Made by a program: the position numbers and the translations under genes
Shown: in pieces, positions 49,269-61,797 of the stretch
Position numbering within the stretch: the stretch's first letter is position 1
Layout of the letters: each line of letters opens with the position of its first letter
The notes under the pieces: model-generated
What the model saw: only the letters and a program-made list of their open reading frames with translations
Told to the model about the DNA's origin: nothing
The model's database searches: none
Assembly (NCBI GenBank): GCA_018806985.1
Contig: JADANN010000389.1
Location: 1,116,001-1,180,000, forward strand
DNA: 64,000 bases
Source: Angiostrongylus vasorum
Taxonomy: Eukaryota > Nematoda > Chromadorea > Rhabditida > Metastrongylidae
Direction of reading: 5' to 3'

Positions 49269-49641
49269 GGTTAGAAAATAATATTAAATATATTATGGAA
49301 ATCAATGAACTAAATTAATAGAATTAATATATCAATCAAATTTTAAAAAGCTGCACGAAAATTGCTATTTTAACCCTCAAACGGGAAGTTTCACCAACTC
49401 TTTCGTGCTCTAATCACAATCTGTTGCGTATGTATGGAACTAATCCGCTTATCTCTTCACAAGTCAAGTCGTGGAGCAGTGGCACAAAGCGCCGCAGCCG
49501 TCTGCTGCTTGCTGAGAATTGGGCTCAAACAGCGCAGATTTCAGGAAAATCAGAAAATTCAGCACACCTCAATTTCATTCAATGTTTTCTATTTCTCCAT
49601 CAACTGAGTGTTTCATAATTTAATACAGTGTTCTTATTTAG

Positions 49642-49751
49642 TGAAGCGTCATTACGACTTTGTACGATTCGGACGATCAGATCTGAAGAAGAAAGCCTCC
49701 TACGACTACATACGTTTTGGCAAGCGCAGACCGGATGTGATGACGACATGA
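49642..49751 (+). CDS. flp-25: FMRFamide-like neuropeptide precursor, C-terminal exon (flp-25 type)
   Basis: Terminal exon after the acceptor TTCTTATTTAG, entered in phase 1, stop TGA at 49749. It encodes two amidated peptides with flanking basic cleavage sites: KR-HYDFVRFG-R and KKK-ASYDYIRFG-KR. C. elegans flp-25 encodes DYDFVRFG and ASYDYIRFG, so the second peptide is identical and the first differs by one residue. The glycines are the amide donors; products would be secreted neuropeptides acting on G-protein-coupled receptors. The exon ends in a short tail RRPDVMTT. Upstream coding is not settled: an open segment at about 49464-49560 (with GTKRRSRLLLAEN) enters in the right phase but has no convincing donor, and a possible signal-peptide exon lies at 44844-44916. 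Confidence 0.85.
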
Positions 49752-50679
49752 GACTTGGAATTTGACTGACGACACTATGGCAAGGCTAACCAAATAACAT
49801 AAAGACTACTTCGCTCAATGTTGTGCGGTGAGCTATGAGCAAATTTCACGTTGCTAATGAATCAATTCCCTGTTTGTAAGTTTAATTCCGCCTAATGAAG
49901 AGGACTCGATTGTTTAACACTGCAAATCTGGCCATGATGGGAAAGAATCTGACCCACTGATTGCTTGTATTTTCACACTCTAACTGCAGAAAGATGGATA
50001 AACAAGGATGACTTCTAGTACTATTCCTACACAACTTTCCCCCAAAAAGTACTGCATTATTGAAGAGAATAGATAAATAAGGGTGGATATCCGGACAAAC
50101 GATTTTTCTTGATTTATAGACATTAGTAGCCAACTTATTAGGATGCGTTTTTTTGTGTGGCTCTATCCTCGCAGAGTAGTTTCGGCAGAATTTGTAGAAA
50201 CACTTTAAAATGAACGATTTTTATACCGCATGTGATGCCAGTATAAACCAGTAGTGCTAATCAGATCACTATGGGAATCCACCTTTTTGTGCTCAGCAAG
50301 AAAATGTTCAATGTTCTGTTTTTATCATTTTGTTATGAGAAAGTGAGGAATGGCTAGCTACCGTATGACGGACTGCAATCGGTTGACAATAAACACCGCA
50401 GGTGTTCGATGGGTTTTCACCTGCTGCTTTTAATTGGACGACTGGCTATGAAAAGATTCGCTTTATAAGCATTCGTATGCACAAAACTCATTCGACAGGT
50501 CAAAAATGCCAAACATTCTAGAAGTATGCCGAAAATCCCTGTCTTCTCGTATATTTCAGAAAATTTAGCATGGTTAATTAAAATCTATGAACAACTTCGT
50601 TGTACTCATGTACCATTTTCGGCCTACTCGTATTCGCTTCTTCCACCATCGCATTGGTGAAGAACCAACAATATTAATA
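49752..50679. other. 3' flank of the flp-25-type exon
   Basis: AT-rich, no further peptide repeats or exons recognised. Confidence 0.4.
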
Positions 50680-50870
50680 ACAGAGACATGCGAAACGAAG
50701 AACCCGCATGGTGTGATGGTGAACGCATTGGCCTCGGAAAAGGTAATAGCGTATTCGTTCCTCACCGCATACACCGGCTGTCCGGAGTTTTGCAAATATC
50801 TCAGCATCATTGCGGTTGTGTTTTGCATCATATCTTGCCGTGAAGAGTTATCGTAGGCAGCAAATAAAAA
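50680..50870 (+). repeat. SINE family D copy
   Basis: Head GTGTGATGGTGAACGCATTGGCC, B-box-like GTATTCGTTCC, shared body and AAATAAAAAGTTAGC tail. Confidence 0.7.
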
Positions 50871-51404
50871 GTTAGCATTAATAATAGAATTGATATTAAT
50901 AACATTAACAGCATAACACTAATGCCTCGTGAAAAAAATGTCACCCATTCATCAAACTACCAGCAAATGGGAAGTCTATAAAGAGACTAAGGAAAAAAAA
51001 CACAAAGCTAAAGATTATGAAGAAGTAAATTGGTTGTTAACGAGGATGTTAAGCGCAACTCGATTTAGTAAAGTGTTAATAACAGCACATGACGATAATA
51101 TTCTTGAATTGTCCCTCCTCTGTAAAAGAGAGCCACTTGTCCTCTATAACCTAGGTAAAAATGCGAGCATTCGAAAAACTGTAATCGAAAGTGTTTAAAG
51201 AACTCAGCACACATGACATCACCAACTCAGCTTTTACTTCACGCTTGAACGACTCTCGTAAAGAATCTTATGTGACCCTATACATTGCCCAAATGACTAG
51301 TAATTTCCTGACTATGTAACATTTTCCTTCCATAAGACATCAACCTAACTTCAAAAGCCTTCGCAATTTCCTTACCGCTTGCAATTTCTGCATAGTATAT
51401 TTCA

Positions 51405-51560
51405 AGCCATCACCACCGATAGTCGACGGCCCTTGTGGATCGGAGTTAAATTCACCATCTTGTGAATAGATCTAAACTAGGGTAGCAGCGAATGTTGGCA
51501 TTAGTCTACTCTTAACTTCCAGATGAAAATGTCGAATTTGTTCCCATACTGGAAGCCTCC
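51405..51560 (-). repeat. retroposon family C fragment
   Basis: Divergent internal part, recognised by GACGGCCCTTGTGGATCGGAG and TAGTCTACTCTTAACTTCC. Confidence 0.45.
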
Positions 51561-51699
51561 TGATGCAGATGACATTGAGTAATAACACTCTCTTAACACC
51601 ATTTAGACCGTTGGTTAGCACCTGTTTATTCAACACCGTAGCCTTGAAAAACTAATTATTATCAACGGACAATCGGCAATCGTCCCATGTAAAAGAGTG

Positions 51700-51955
51700 C
51701 TGCCGGCTGAGATTGTCTCATTCGAGCAGTGCTCCACTGAAGAAGATCCCACTCGATGCGACGACAGAGACACTAAATCGTGAAGAACGACTGCGGGCCG
51801 TCAACTCCAACCATTGGCTCTGATTAAGACGAAGAATTCGAAACGTTAGCCAAATAAACATGTGGTAACAAGCTCGTGTTAGCTTATGAATGAAATAGGG
51901 CACATTGATCCCATATGTTCCCGACCCGATCCAGTCGATGTCGAAGAACACGAAG
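51700..51955 (+). repeat. dispersed repeat F, copy 2
   Basis: Counterpart of 9050-9310; both include CTCCACTGAAGAAGATCC or its close variant and a GACGAAGA-rich centre. Confidence 0.4.
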
Positions 51956-52661
51956 CGTTAATAAGAGCACATTTGCTGCCAAATTTCCCACATATGTGGT
52001 CTAGTATTTGCTCACATTACTTCCACTGTGAATTTGAAGATTGAAACTAAATTCATGACACTGGCAAACAAGGTGCCCGGCACCTCATAGAGAAAGTAAT
52101 TGAGTTGCATATCTAATGGAAGTCACTTAAATAGCTTTCCTACGCCAAGTTCTGTTATGGGAAGACCATATTTACAGCGCGTTCCTCAAAAAATTACTGG
52201 AAATTTGTAGATGACAAATATCAAAGTTCAATGTAAACAGTTAGAGAGCTAAAGTCATGAAACCAAGATATACTGTACTCGATCATAAATCACCATTACT
52301 TGAACCATTTAATAACTAGTGTTTCGAAATACTGAAGAACTATGCCAATCCCGTGGACAGCAATCGTTTGACCTGTAACGTGGTAAGAGTTTTCACTAAT
52401 AAATTAAAATAACCTGGTCCTCGTTTATAGAAGCACTAGCTGACACCGATATGAACATAACACACATATTTATAGACACGACAGTACCATTTGTGCAGCT
52501 TGAAAAACCTAAGAGCTGAACACAACGAACGATTTGGAACTGAGTAGTGAAACTGGGAATGTCTCGAAAATAAACTGGATAAGGTGAACCACTGCAGTTG
52601 CCTTCTAGAACACTTCTGCATTTGTTTGCAATCTACTTCATTTCCTCATTATTTGATACTT

Positions 52662-53042
52662 GATACTTGAACGGCCAGTCATCACTAGTTGTGCGGCCCC
52701 CCAGCATAAACACCACTTTTCGGAGATTTGCTAGTTAAGCCATTGTGGTTTCCTGGAATCCCGAGGACAACCTGGCCAAAGTCTGCCTCAGGTCGTCACC
52801 ACCACCGGCAGCCGCAGCCCTTGTGGATCAAAGGGAGATTTACCACCATGCGACTTTGATACCAAGACGGTGGCGGATCTTGGTATTGGTTTACTCTTAG
52901 CTAGGCTACCTGATAGAAACGCCGGACTCCTTCTCAGCTTGGGAGACCCTGCCGTGGGGACGAATCCCCCCCTGCTGTACATCACAGTCCGACACCCAGG
53001 AACACCTCCTAACCACGATGAGGTAGTGAACCAGTGGGAGAC
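52662..53042 (-). repeat. retroposon family C copy
   Basis: Minus-strand, full length, with TTGATACTTGATACTTGAA at its 3' end. Confidence 0.75.
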
Positions 53043-53234
53043 ATTTTCTGCAGGTGGCTGGAGGCTATCCCATTCTTTCATTGGTGATATAAAATGCTTT
53101 CGTCTTCTTAGCCCATAATGCTCAGTATGGATACTACAGTGTCCACATGTCCACGACGCAAGGACGAGATCGACACTCTGGATGTCAATTTTCACTGTCA
53201 ATGTGGATTGCAGAAATTTTTTTTACCATAGTGA

Positions 53235-54600
53235 GCATATTCGTTCGATAGCTGGTGATCTTAACGATATCGGCAACTGTCGCCCAACCTGTTTGCTATC
53301 TGCTATAAACCCGTCATTCAAGCCATCCTAAACAAGGTTAGCAGAACACTGGACGAAGGACAGCCATGTGAGTAAGCACGGTTTCAAAAAGGATTTAGTA
53401 CGATGGAGCACATCCACACGATTACAAGGCTCACTGAAGTATCGCGAGAGAACAAAAGACCGCTCTATCTCACTTTCATCGATTTAAAGAAGGCCTTTGA
53501 CTCAACTGAGCAGTCATGGGAGCCCTTGTTATTCAGGGAGTCCCCAGTCAGTATACAAAAATTCTTTATGAGCTGCAGAAAAACTTCACAACCAAGATAT
53601 CACCATTCAACAACGATATTAACATCGATATCAAAAGAGGTGTTAGGCAAGGCGATACCATCTCGCCAAAAAATTATTTACCTTCACCCTCCAGAACGCT
53701 ATTTGATTATTGGAATGGAACAAGATGGGAATGAAAATCCATGGTCGGCAATTATACCATCTTCGCTTTGCTGATGACATCGTTCTTATAACACCAAGCA
53801 TTAGCTAAGCGAAACGAATGCTTGCCGACTTTGATAAAGCCTGTGGAAAAATTGGTCTTAGAATAAATCTCACAAAAACGATGTTCATGCGGAACGGATT
53901 GGTTTCGTATGCCCCCATTCACGCTCAACGGAACAAATATCTCCGAATGCTCCAGGTACGTCTCTCTAGGTCGGGAAATCAACATCATAAACGACTTAGA
54001 CCCAGAGTTGAGCAGAAGAAAGTGAGATACTTAGGAGCTTTCAAAAATATCGAGGACGTAATGAGCAGAACAAAGATTGCCTGACTCGGTGCCCATCTTT
54101 TCAACTCTACGATTCCTCTTGGCTTAACGTGTGCGTCAGAAACCTGGTCGTTGCGTAAGCAGGATAAAAGATTACTCAGCGTGATGGAACGCGGAGTGGA
54201 AACGACAATACTGGGAGTCTACCTGTATCACGTAACTGAACTGAGGTAAGGGATGCGAAGCTCTGATCTTCATCAGCGATCAAAATTCAAAGATTTTCTA
54301 CACTCCAGACTGTCGAATATAAGGTGGACCAGACATGTAATGAGTATGAACAACAACCGATGGACATGAGCAGTAAAAGTCTGGATTCGACGGGATATAA
54401 AACGCACAGCAGGAAAACCATCGCCCCGGTGATCAGAAAGCTTCGAGGAAACCCTAGAAGAAAGATATGACGGTCGACGAGTTCCTAGAACGAGCAGAAC
54501 TCAATGGGCTACTTATGTACCCGACAGAGGAAATGGAAGATTTTTTGACGTTCGCTTGAGTTGCTCGACGATCAACTGGAGAATCGGTAATTACATGACG
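53235..54600 (+). mobile_element. RTE-type retrotransposon, degenerate RT region
   Basis: Plus-strand, longest RTE relic here. Across three frames: FIDLKKAFDS, KRGVRQGDTISPK, LRFADDIVL (the FADD catalytic box of reverse transcriptase), FMRNGLVSYAP, then the C-terminal zone to about 54600. Endonuclease domain absent. Multiple stops make it inactive. Confidence 0.85.
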
Positions 54601-56493
54601 ACTACTGCATAGGATGTGCGGATATTAAAAAAACCGAAATAAGCAGAGCACTGGGTTCAAAACACTTTCAATTGTTGCCCGCAATTTATTTCCGTAATGG
54701 ACCATAGTAACACATGGTAAACACTGGCATGCATATTATTCATACCTATAGAAGTACAGAGCGAAGCCTCTTCTGAAATTCTATGATGTTCATAACCCCT
54801 CGATCAACCAAGGTATCGAAAAATGTTGCTTACTGATAGAAAATTGGAAAGTCAGCAGCCGACGAGAAATTGCTTGTATTCTACTGGGCAAACCGCGGGT
54901 CCGTTATGAGTGGTTTGATGTTCCTCGATAGGCTTATAAACGCCAGTGATTCATGGTTATCAAGATTACAAAAACAAGAGTGTAATGCCTTTTCGCCCCA
55001 ATGTTTCTTATGAAAGATAAACAACTTTGCAAGCGAAACTGTAACCACAACGCCTTGAACATAAGCGACGCAAGATTGGTAACAACCATTGGTTTAACGC
55101 ATTCCCCAACGTTAAGCACTATTACGTGTGAAAGATAAAGTCAAAATGGTTCCACTTCGCAATAAAATTTACTGAGCGGGAACCACTTCTATACCCATAA
55201 AAAGTGGCAAGATCGAGAGACTTTATCTAAACTAGGAAGAACTTATATTCCATCGTCCAATTTCGGCAGAGCTCATCGATGGCTGGTTTTTGCGATAGAT
55301 ATGCTGTGAAATATGCCGTGAACTGAAATCAACTTGTTCCAGCGAATCTGTCTACCACGTACGAGTCATTTACAATCTTCTCGTGACCAACGGTCTACGT
55401 ACTACTCTACCCTTATAAAAACCACTAGTCGCCCAAAAAACTCATGTGGGACGTTGCCCACTCTCCTACTCTCTTAATATGGTACCAGTCTCGCCTATGC
55501 TAGTACCCTACCTACTAACAACGGTATAGTATGTATTCCTCAAAATAATTACTATGAACGGTCTGCTCAAAAAAACTTGGCTGTAGCGGATAGCTTTTTT
55601 CGTACCAATGCTCAGCATAGTGGTCTGTTTTGGATAAGTTATCGATCGAACATGAAGAGTACACCAAAGAACCTCTGTGAAGCAAAACAAATGAGCGGAA
55701 CAAGATCAGTTCACATCAGCTCAGCTTACAAATCGTCTATCAATAGTAATGTCGTTCACGAAATTAGCGATTATGCGCTAGTACGATAAAAATAGTACAA
55801 ACTAATTTATCAGAATACTTAAAGTAAAGGACAATTCAACGGCGCGATATTTGATTACTTTTCACCACATTCTATAATGTACTGAGCGACAACGAGAAAA
55901 ATGTAAAATCGAGTTGAAGGCGACGATTAGAAGATGGACTATTTTTGAGCCAACTCCTTCTTTTGAAACATGACATTGATGACAAAACTACAAATTAGTT
56001 AGTGATCAGATTATAAACTGCAAGCAAGGTTTTCAATGCAAACCATGAACAGCTCAGAAGAAAAGAATAAGCAACCGCTCGGACGAGTAGCGGCGTCCAC
56101 CGTGATTCCAGCTCTTGAACTACGGCTTCCACCTGAACGTTAATTAACTAAATACAGAATCAATGCATCTAATCCAAATCTTGATAACCAGACGATTAGA
56201 TTTATGATGGCGCAGTTTTCATCACTACACATGAAGACAATTGGTTGGTGAGAATCCTCTTTATCAAAACCGATCAATTATCTATATTAATCGCTAATTG
56301 TACCGACTAGTATGAAACTGCTAGAAATCTGCTTATTCGGTAATTACCTTAACAACTCACCCACTTCATAGGCCGTTTGACATAAGAGGCATTCACTTCA
56401 AAATCGGTTCCATTTACTGGATGTCGTGGACCGCCCTTCCATCTTTAGTTATTTATTTTATTTGATGTGCCTAATGTTGAAAAAAGGCAACAC
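54601..56493. other. no clear feature
   Basis: AT-rich. Part of 54840-54920 resembles the reverse complement of 9365-9440, suggesting a further weak dispersed repeat. Confidence 0.35.
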
Positions 56494-56756
56494 GTGTAGC
56501 GCAGTGGTTGGAGACGTTCTGCAATATAAATGGGATCGATCTTCTCGCCTCAAACCCACCAAGCCCTCCATGCACCAGGGTCAGCAAATTGGCACCAGAA
56601 TTGTCTGGGAGGACAGCAGCACTGGCTCGTTACATCGGTAGGCCACCGCGAGTCATTGTAAGGATCAGATATGCATTCAACAACCTAAAACGATGCTTAA
56701 TGAAGTCGAATCTATGGTGCATCCCTCAGGAATTGATCAACGCCGAGAGCTTTTTT
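56494..56756 (+). repeat. SINE family A copy
   Basis: Intact head ACGTGTAGCGCAGTGGTTGG and body. Its T-rich 3' end meets the 3' end of a minus-strand RTE copy at 56757. Confidence 0.8.
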
Positions 56757-58195
56757 TTTCACATTTCCCTGTCGCGTGCAAGAGTAGCACAGTGGGTTCT
56801 GCTCGCTCTAAGGACTCGCTGGGCATCATATCTTCCTTCTAGGCTTTTCGTGGAGAACTCTGACCATCGGATCGGTGGTCTTCCTGCAGCGCGTTTGACA
56901 TCTCGAGGAATCCAGTCATTTAGGGCTTTTGTCCATCGGCTGTCATTCATACGCATTACGTGTCTGGCCCACCTCATCTTCGACTGTTTGGCGTACAGAA
57001 CGGCATCTTTGATTTTTTAACCGTTGACGCAGGTCGGAGCTTCGGATCCCATCCCTTAATTGTGTGAAATGGGATACTCCTAGCATCGTCCTTTCGACTG
57101 CGCGTTCGATAACGCTGAGTGATCTTTCATCCTGTTTTCGCATCGACCACGTTTCGAACGCATATGTTAACGCAAGAAGAACCGTTGAGTCGAAAGGTGA
57201 GAACGCAGTTGTGTTCTTTGTTCTCTTCACAACGTACTTGGTGCTCCTAAAAGCTCCACAAGCCACTCGTTTCCTTCTGCTCAACTTTGGAGCTAAGTCG
57301 TTCATCATGTTGATTTCCCGACCTAGATAGACATAAATGGAGCAATCGGAGATATTCGTTCCGTTGAGCGTCAAAGCTGGCAAGCATTCCTTCGGCTTGG
57401 CTAATGTTCGGTGTTATAAGAACGATGTCATCAGCAAAGCGAAGATGGTGTAATTGGCGACCATCGATTTTCACTCTCATATTGACCCATTCCAATGTTC
57501 GCATGACGTCCTAGAGGGTGGCGACAAATAATTTTGGGGAGATGGTATCGCCTTCTCTAGCCCCTCTTTTGACATCGATCTTAATATCGTTATAGAAAGG
57601 TGATATCTTGGTTATCAAATTTTTGCATATCGCACGAATATTCTTCATGCACTGAGTACGGACACCGTGGCTGTTCAAGGTTTCCATAACTGCATATATC
57701 CCAACTGAGTCAAAAACTTTCTTTAATTTGATGAAAGTGACATACGCAACACTTGGAGTCTTGTTGTAGTGTGGATGTGGTCCATCGCAGTAAATCCTTT
57801 TCGAAATCGCTTGCTGACACGGCTGTTCTTCGTTCACTGTTCTTCGAACCCTGTTTATGACGACTTTATAGACGACAGATAGTAAGCAGGTTGGGCGATA
57901 GTTGCCGATATTGTGTAAGCCAACCTTCTTGAACAATAACAGCCTTGCTAGTCTTTCACCGAACAATAACCTTGCATTCAGATAGGTAACGCGTGAAAAG
58001 CTGAGCCAATGTGTTTACGAGAACTGGCGGAAGGCTCTTCAGGTGTTCAGATCTTATCGTGTCCGGACCTGGTGATGTTCCATTCTTAACCGACGAAATA
58101 GCTTTCGCTTTCAGATTTTGGAAACGAGCACTGCTGCGACAAAATACCCATCCTCCTTTATTTTATGAGGGTAGGAAGACGAGGCTGTTGAAGAG
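56757..58195 (-). mobile_element. RTE-type retrotransposon, degenerate RT region
   Basis: Minus-strand relic with IGNYRPTCLLSVVYK, KRGAREGDTISPKLF, LRFADDIVLITP and WIPRDVKRAAGRPP in order across shifted frames. Endonuclease part missing. Its 3' end abuts a plus-strand SINE A copy. Confidence 0.85.
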
Positions 58196-58386
58196 ATCCA
58201 AGCAGTAAATGTGAATGATTTTCTCAACTGCTTAGCAGCTGATATAATGCATGCTTTTAAATCGTATATCAAAGGGAAACAGCATGAAACAGTGCACAGA
58301 TGATAGGTAGATGGCAAATACTAAGAGAACTTTCGATCTCTTCAACTGCTTTATGTTTCTATGAATTAATCTTTTTGTCCAAAAAG

Positions 58387-58660
58387 GGCGCGTGTGGCGC
58401 AGTAGTCAGAGACGCCCTGCAATACACGTAGGATAGATCCCCGCGTCCATGGCACACCAAGCCTGCCATCCCTCCGGGATCGACAAATTGGTACCAGACT
58501 TGTCTGGGAGGATAGCAGCACTGCCTCGATACCTCGGTAGGCCACCGCGAGTCATTGTAAAAGCCAAATATGGATTCAGTCACCTCCAAACGATGCTTAA
58601 TGAAGTCGAATGCATGGTGTATCCCTCAGGAATTGATCAACGCCGACAGCTTTATCCTTT
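58387..58660 (+). repeat. SINE family A copy
   Basis: One of the best-kept copies: GGCGCGTGTGGCGCAGTAG head, B-box-like GGATAGATCCC, full body and TTTATCCTTTTTA tail. Confidence 0.8.
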
Positions 58661-58849
58661 TTACTATTCTTCCGTCCATATTTGTCCGCCTTCCGTACAA
58701 CATAATTCAAGAATTCGATTTGTTTCAACCTTTACCTACTGCCTATTCTTTTTTCATGGTAAGTTACAATGCGTTATCCACCATACCAACCGAGTCGTTT
58801 GCTTTGCCTTTTCCAAGCTAGTTTTTTGCCGTTTACCGGTGATTGCTGG

Positions 58850-59010
58850 TAATATCGATAGAGCAAAAGCGTGGCTGTGGGAAACGCAAAGCAAAGGGGC
58901 TCGATTAATACGGTGGATAGCACGTGAGCTATCGCTAAGAATGATCACAGGTTCGAAGTCTGAGGACTCGAATTCTGCTCATATCTCAGCATCGCTGTGG
59001 TTATATTTCA
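58850..59010 (+). repeat. SINE family E copy
   Basis: Head ATTAATACGGTGGATAGCACGTGAG, B box CAGGTTCGAAGTC, shared body. Confidence 0.6.
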
Positions 59011-59749
59011 GATTGTTTGCAAATGGATAGCGCAACAGATTCCCTGTTAGCACTTATTCGAAAACGAAGCTTAATTCGCCTGCTGTGGAAGCCTTTAGAA
59101 TGTCATGTTTTGGCACTAACTGGATGCTATTTCAATTCCAGATAGCTATGCTCAGTTTAATCGAGGGGAATCCGTGAATATGTAAACCATAAAATACGGA
59201 AACATACCTTTGCACATTTTGCAAAATTTTGTTTCTTCGTCACATAAAAGAATTGCACTGGTATCAAAAGCACGGGAAAATACGCAGAAGAGCACAGAGG
59301 ACATGTAAGGAAAGAAAAACATGGAGATTACCAATCAGTAACATAAGAAAAGTTAATTATAGAGTGAAAAGTAAATAAAACGGGAGTGGCTATTTGCTGG
59401 AAGAGGGAGCACTTTGGCCATTATGGGTACATATGAATCACTTCGTAAGGGACAGAAAATTAGGCGTGGTCCAATGCGCCCGCCATACAAAAATTAATTG
59501 TCGTTGGCAATGGGCTAATAAATCGTTGAACAAAAAAGAGAAAGAAGTGATGGAATAACATATATGAAACCAAAGATTTGTTGTAAATGCTTGAAAGAAG
59601 ATAACATTTGCAAGCCAACATCTTCTCCGTACTACTGCAAAGCAACACCCAAGTAACGACAAACCAGTCTAATAGAAATAATGCTGAGCAAGACATCATT
59701 ATTTCTGAAGACGGATCATTCAAGTATTTAAACGCAATACAGCAGAAAA
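59011..59749. other. no clear feature
   Basis: Downstream side of the dephospho-CoA kinase gene; no terminal exon for it was found here. Confidence 0.35.
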
Positions 59750-60080
59750 TCGATTACGCTCCGGGCCAACCAAGCCTCTCATCCCTCCGGAGTCGGAAAA
59801 TTGGTATTGGACTTCTCTGGAAAAAAAACCACCCCCATGTAATCGAAATGGGAACGCTCCAGCCCGGCTATCTCAGGACTCCAGGAAGAACTGTTCGACC
59901 AGCATTCTACGACATCCAAGATGAAATGAAAACCCTTAATCAGCAACCGAAACCACACGTAAAAAACTTGAAAAACCTTCAGGAACAAGAAGTGGGGAAA
60001 CGAATTGGATGTAAGAAGTGCTGCGATCCGCAGAGTAGACGTGAAGACGGATCAAATAAAATATAATAAAATAAAAAAAC
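59750..60080 (+). repeat. SINE family B copy, 5'-truncated
   Basis: Body from GCCAACCAAGCCTCTCATCC to a long AAATAAAATATAATAAAATAAA tail; immediately downstream of the dephospho-CoA kinase stop codon on the other strand. Confidence 0.7.
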
Positions 60081-60172
60081 ATTAGAAAAACACTAGTGAC
60101 AAGTGCCTTAGAAAACTACTTAAGACACAAGAAGAATTCTACACTCTGTATTTGCACAGTTCACTAAAAAGT

Positions 60173-61241
60173 TCACACCTTGGCTTGTAACTCCTCTCTT
60201 GATCCATTGTTGTCAATCAGAACTGACGCCAACTCCATCTTCTTCCTTACCGGCATCTGGGCGGCTATTCGCGACGAAGCGTCCGCTTCCGTCAAGCCGT
60301 CTCGTCGCATCAGCCTATTCAGTTGCGTCTCATCGTCACTGTAAAGACGCAAAAAATGGCCGTTCCATGAATTCTCGTTGTGAAATAATCTACACCATTT
60401 ACAGTTAACGACGAGGACATCCAGGAATCCACTAACGCTCACAAATTGCATGTAAATGATGACAATATAAAGGACAAAACGATAAAGCTCTCGGCATTGA
60501 TCAATTCCTGAAGGATGCGCTATGCACTAGGCTTCAGTAAGTATCGTTTGTAGGTGACTGAATGCATATCTGGCCTTTACAGTGACTCGCGGTTCCCTAC
60601 CGCTGTATCGAGCCAGTGCTGCTCTCCTTCCAGACATGCCTGGTACCAATTTGCCGACCCCGGAGGGATGGAAGGCTTAGTGGGCCATGGGCGCGGAGAT
60701 CGATTCCATGTGCGCATTGCAAGGCGCCTCCGACCACTGCGCCACAAAAGCCCTTCATGAAAATACAGCAGGTTTAATCTGTAATATAGGTAGAACACGA
60801 CAGTGTTGATTGTTTCTCTTTATCTTCTCAGTTTGTGGTTCTACAGTTGATGAACGACCACCTGCTTAATGATGTCCTTCACAAAGTCAATGGCCAACGA
60901 GTGAGAAATTATACCTGCACAGTTGTAAAACTGAATTCTGATTAATACTTGCATCAGCAAATCACAATGGCAACATCAGTATGGAGATCACAACCCGTTT
61001 CTTTGTCATTCGAACACAAAAACTACCTCCGCATTAGAATGGCTCTCAACGATGCTTGATATAAAGAAGCTTACCACCAAACCACAATTACTGTCCAAAG
61101 AAACTTGTGATAGCCTGATTCGATTAGTAGAGGTACGTCGAGGACGATGTAGTGATTACCAAAAAGAATGTAGTTCAGTATCTGCATGAGCATCTCCCAT
61201 CGTACTGCTGGGTGCACGATGCCATTTAATTTCCGTCGTTT
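60173..61241 (-). CDS. dephospho-CoA kinase (DCAKD/CoaE-like), two C-terminal exons
   Basis: Last step of coenzyme A synthesis: ATP-dependent phosphorylation of dephospho-CoA. Exon 61241-61075 encodes RRKLNGIVHPAVR, LDVPLLIESG and the strand WTVIVV; exon 60338-60173 encodes DDETQLNRLMRRDGLTEADA, IAAQMP and IDNNGS. These are the HP, D-x-PLL-E, T-Q-x-x-RL, RDGL, IAAQMP and IDN-G landmarks of the CoaE family in the right order. Junction 61075/60338 is phase 2 with GTAAGC donor and TCTTTACAG acceptor. The stop at 60173 follows QAKV directly; a GTGTGA donor at 60178 would allow another exon. The P-loop and CoA-binding N-terminal exons were not found up to 64000 and probably lie beyond the window. 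A SINE (60480-60750) sits in the intron. Family call is firm. Confidence 0.85.
60480..60750 (-). repeat. SINE family A copy
   Basis: Minus-strand copy in the intron between the two dephospho-CoA kinase exons. Confidence 0.75.
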
Positions 61242-61512
61242 CTGCAATATGTGCCATTGGTTCCTTTAAAAATTTATATGCTAAAAAAAATTTTTGAAAG
61301 CACCGACAACACTGTCAAATTTCCATGTAAACTGATTCAAAATATCAAGCTGTTGTCAACTCGTTTTTAAATGAAAGATGTTAAAATGAAAAAATAAAAC
61401 ACCGACCAATAAAATAAAATCAGGAAAAACAGGAAAGATTTTTTTTACGAAGGAATTTGAATGAACAAAAAGATGCATCATCTAGTGGAATTAGTTTCCT
61501 TAATCACTGATT

Positions 61513-61797
61513 CGGGGCGCACATAGCGCAGTGGTTGGAGGTGCCCCTGCAGTACACATGTGTTCTGTCCCGCGTCATGGGTTCACCAAGCCTTCCATCC
61601 TTCAGGGTTCGGCAAAATTGTTACCAGACTAGTATGGATGGATAGCAGCACTGACTCGACACATCAGTAGGCCACCTCTAGTCATTGTATCGGGCAGATA
61701 TTCCAGACATGCAGACATCACCTCCGACGAAGCACAATGAAGTCGAGTGCACGGCGCATCCCTCAGGAACTGATCAACGCCGAGACATCCCTTTTCA
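61513..61797 (+). repeat. SINE family A copy
   Basis: Head GGGCGCACATAGCGCAGTGG, full body, 3' end CGCCGAGACATCCCTTTT. Confidence 0.75.

Larger units (their letters stand above)
50871..52661. other. no supported gene
   Basis: An 89-codon plus-strand open frame (50929-51198, starting MKKMSPIHQTT) has no motif or splice context. Otherwise holds a family C fragment and repeat F. Confidence 0.3.
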
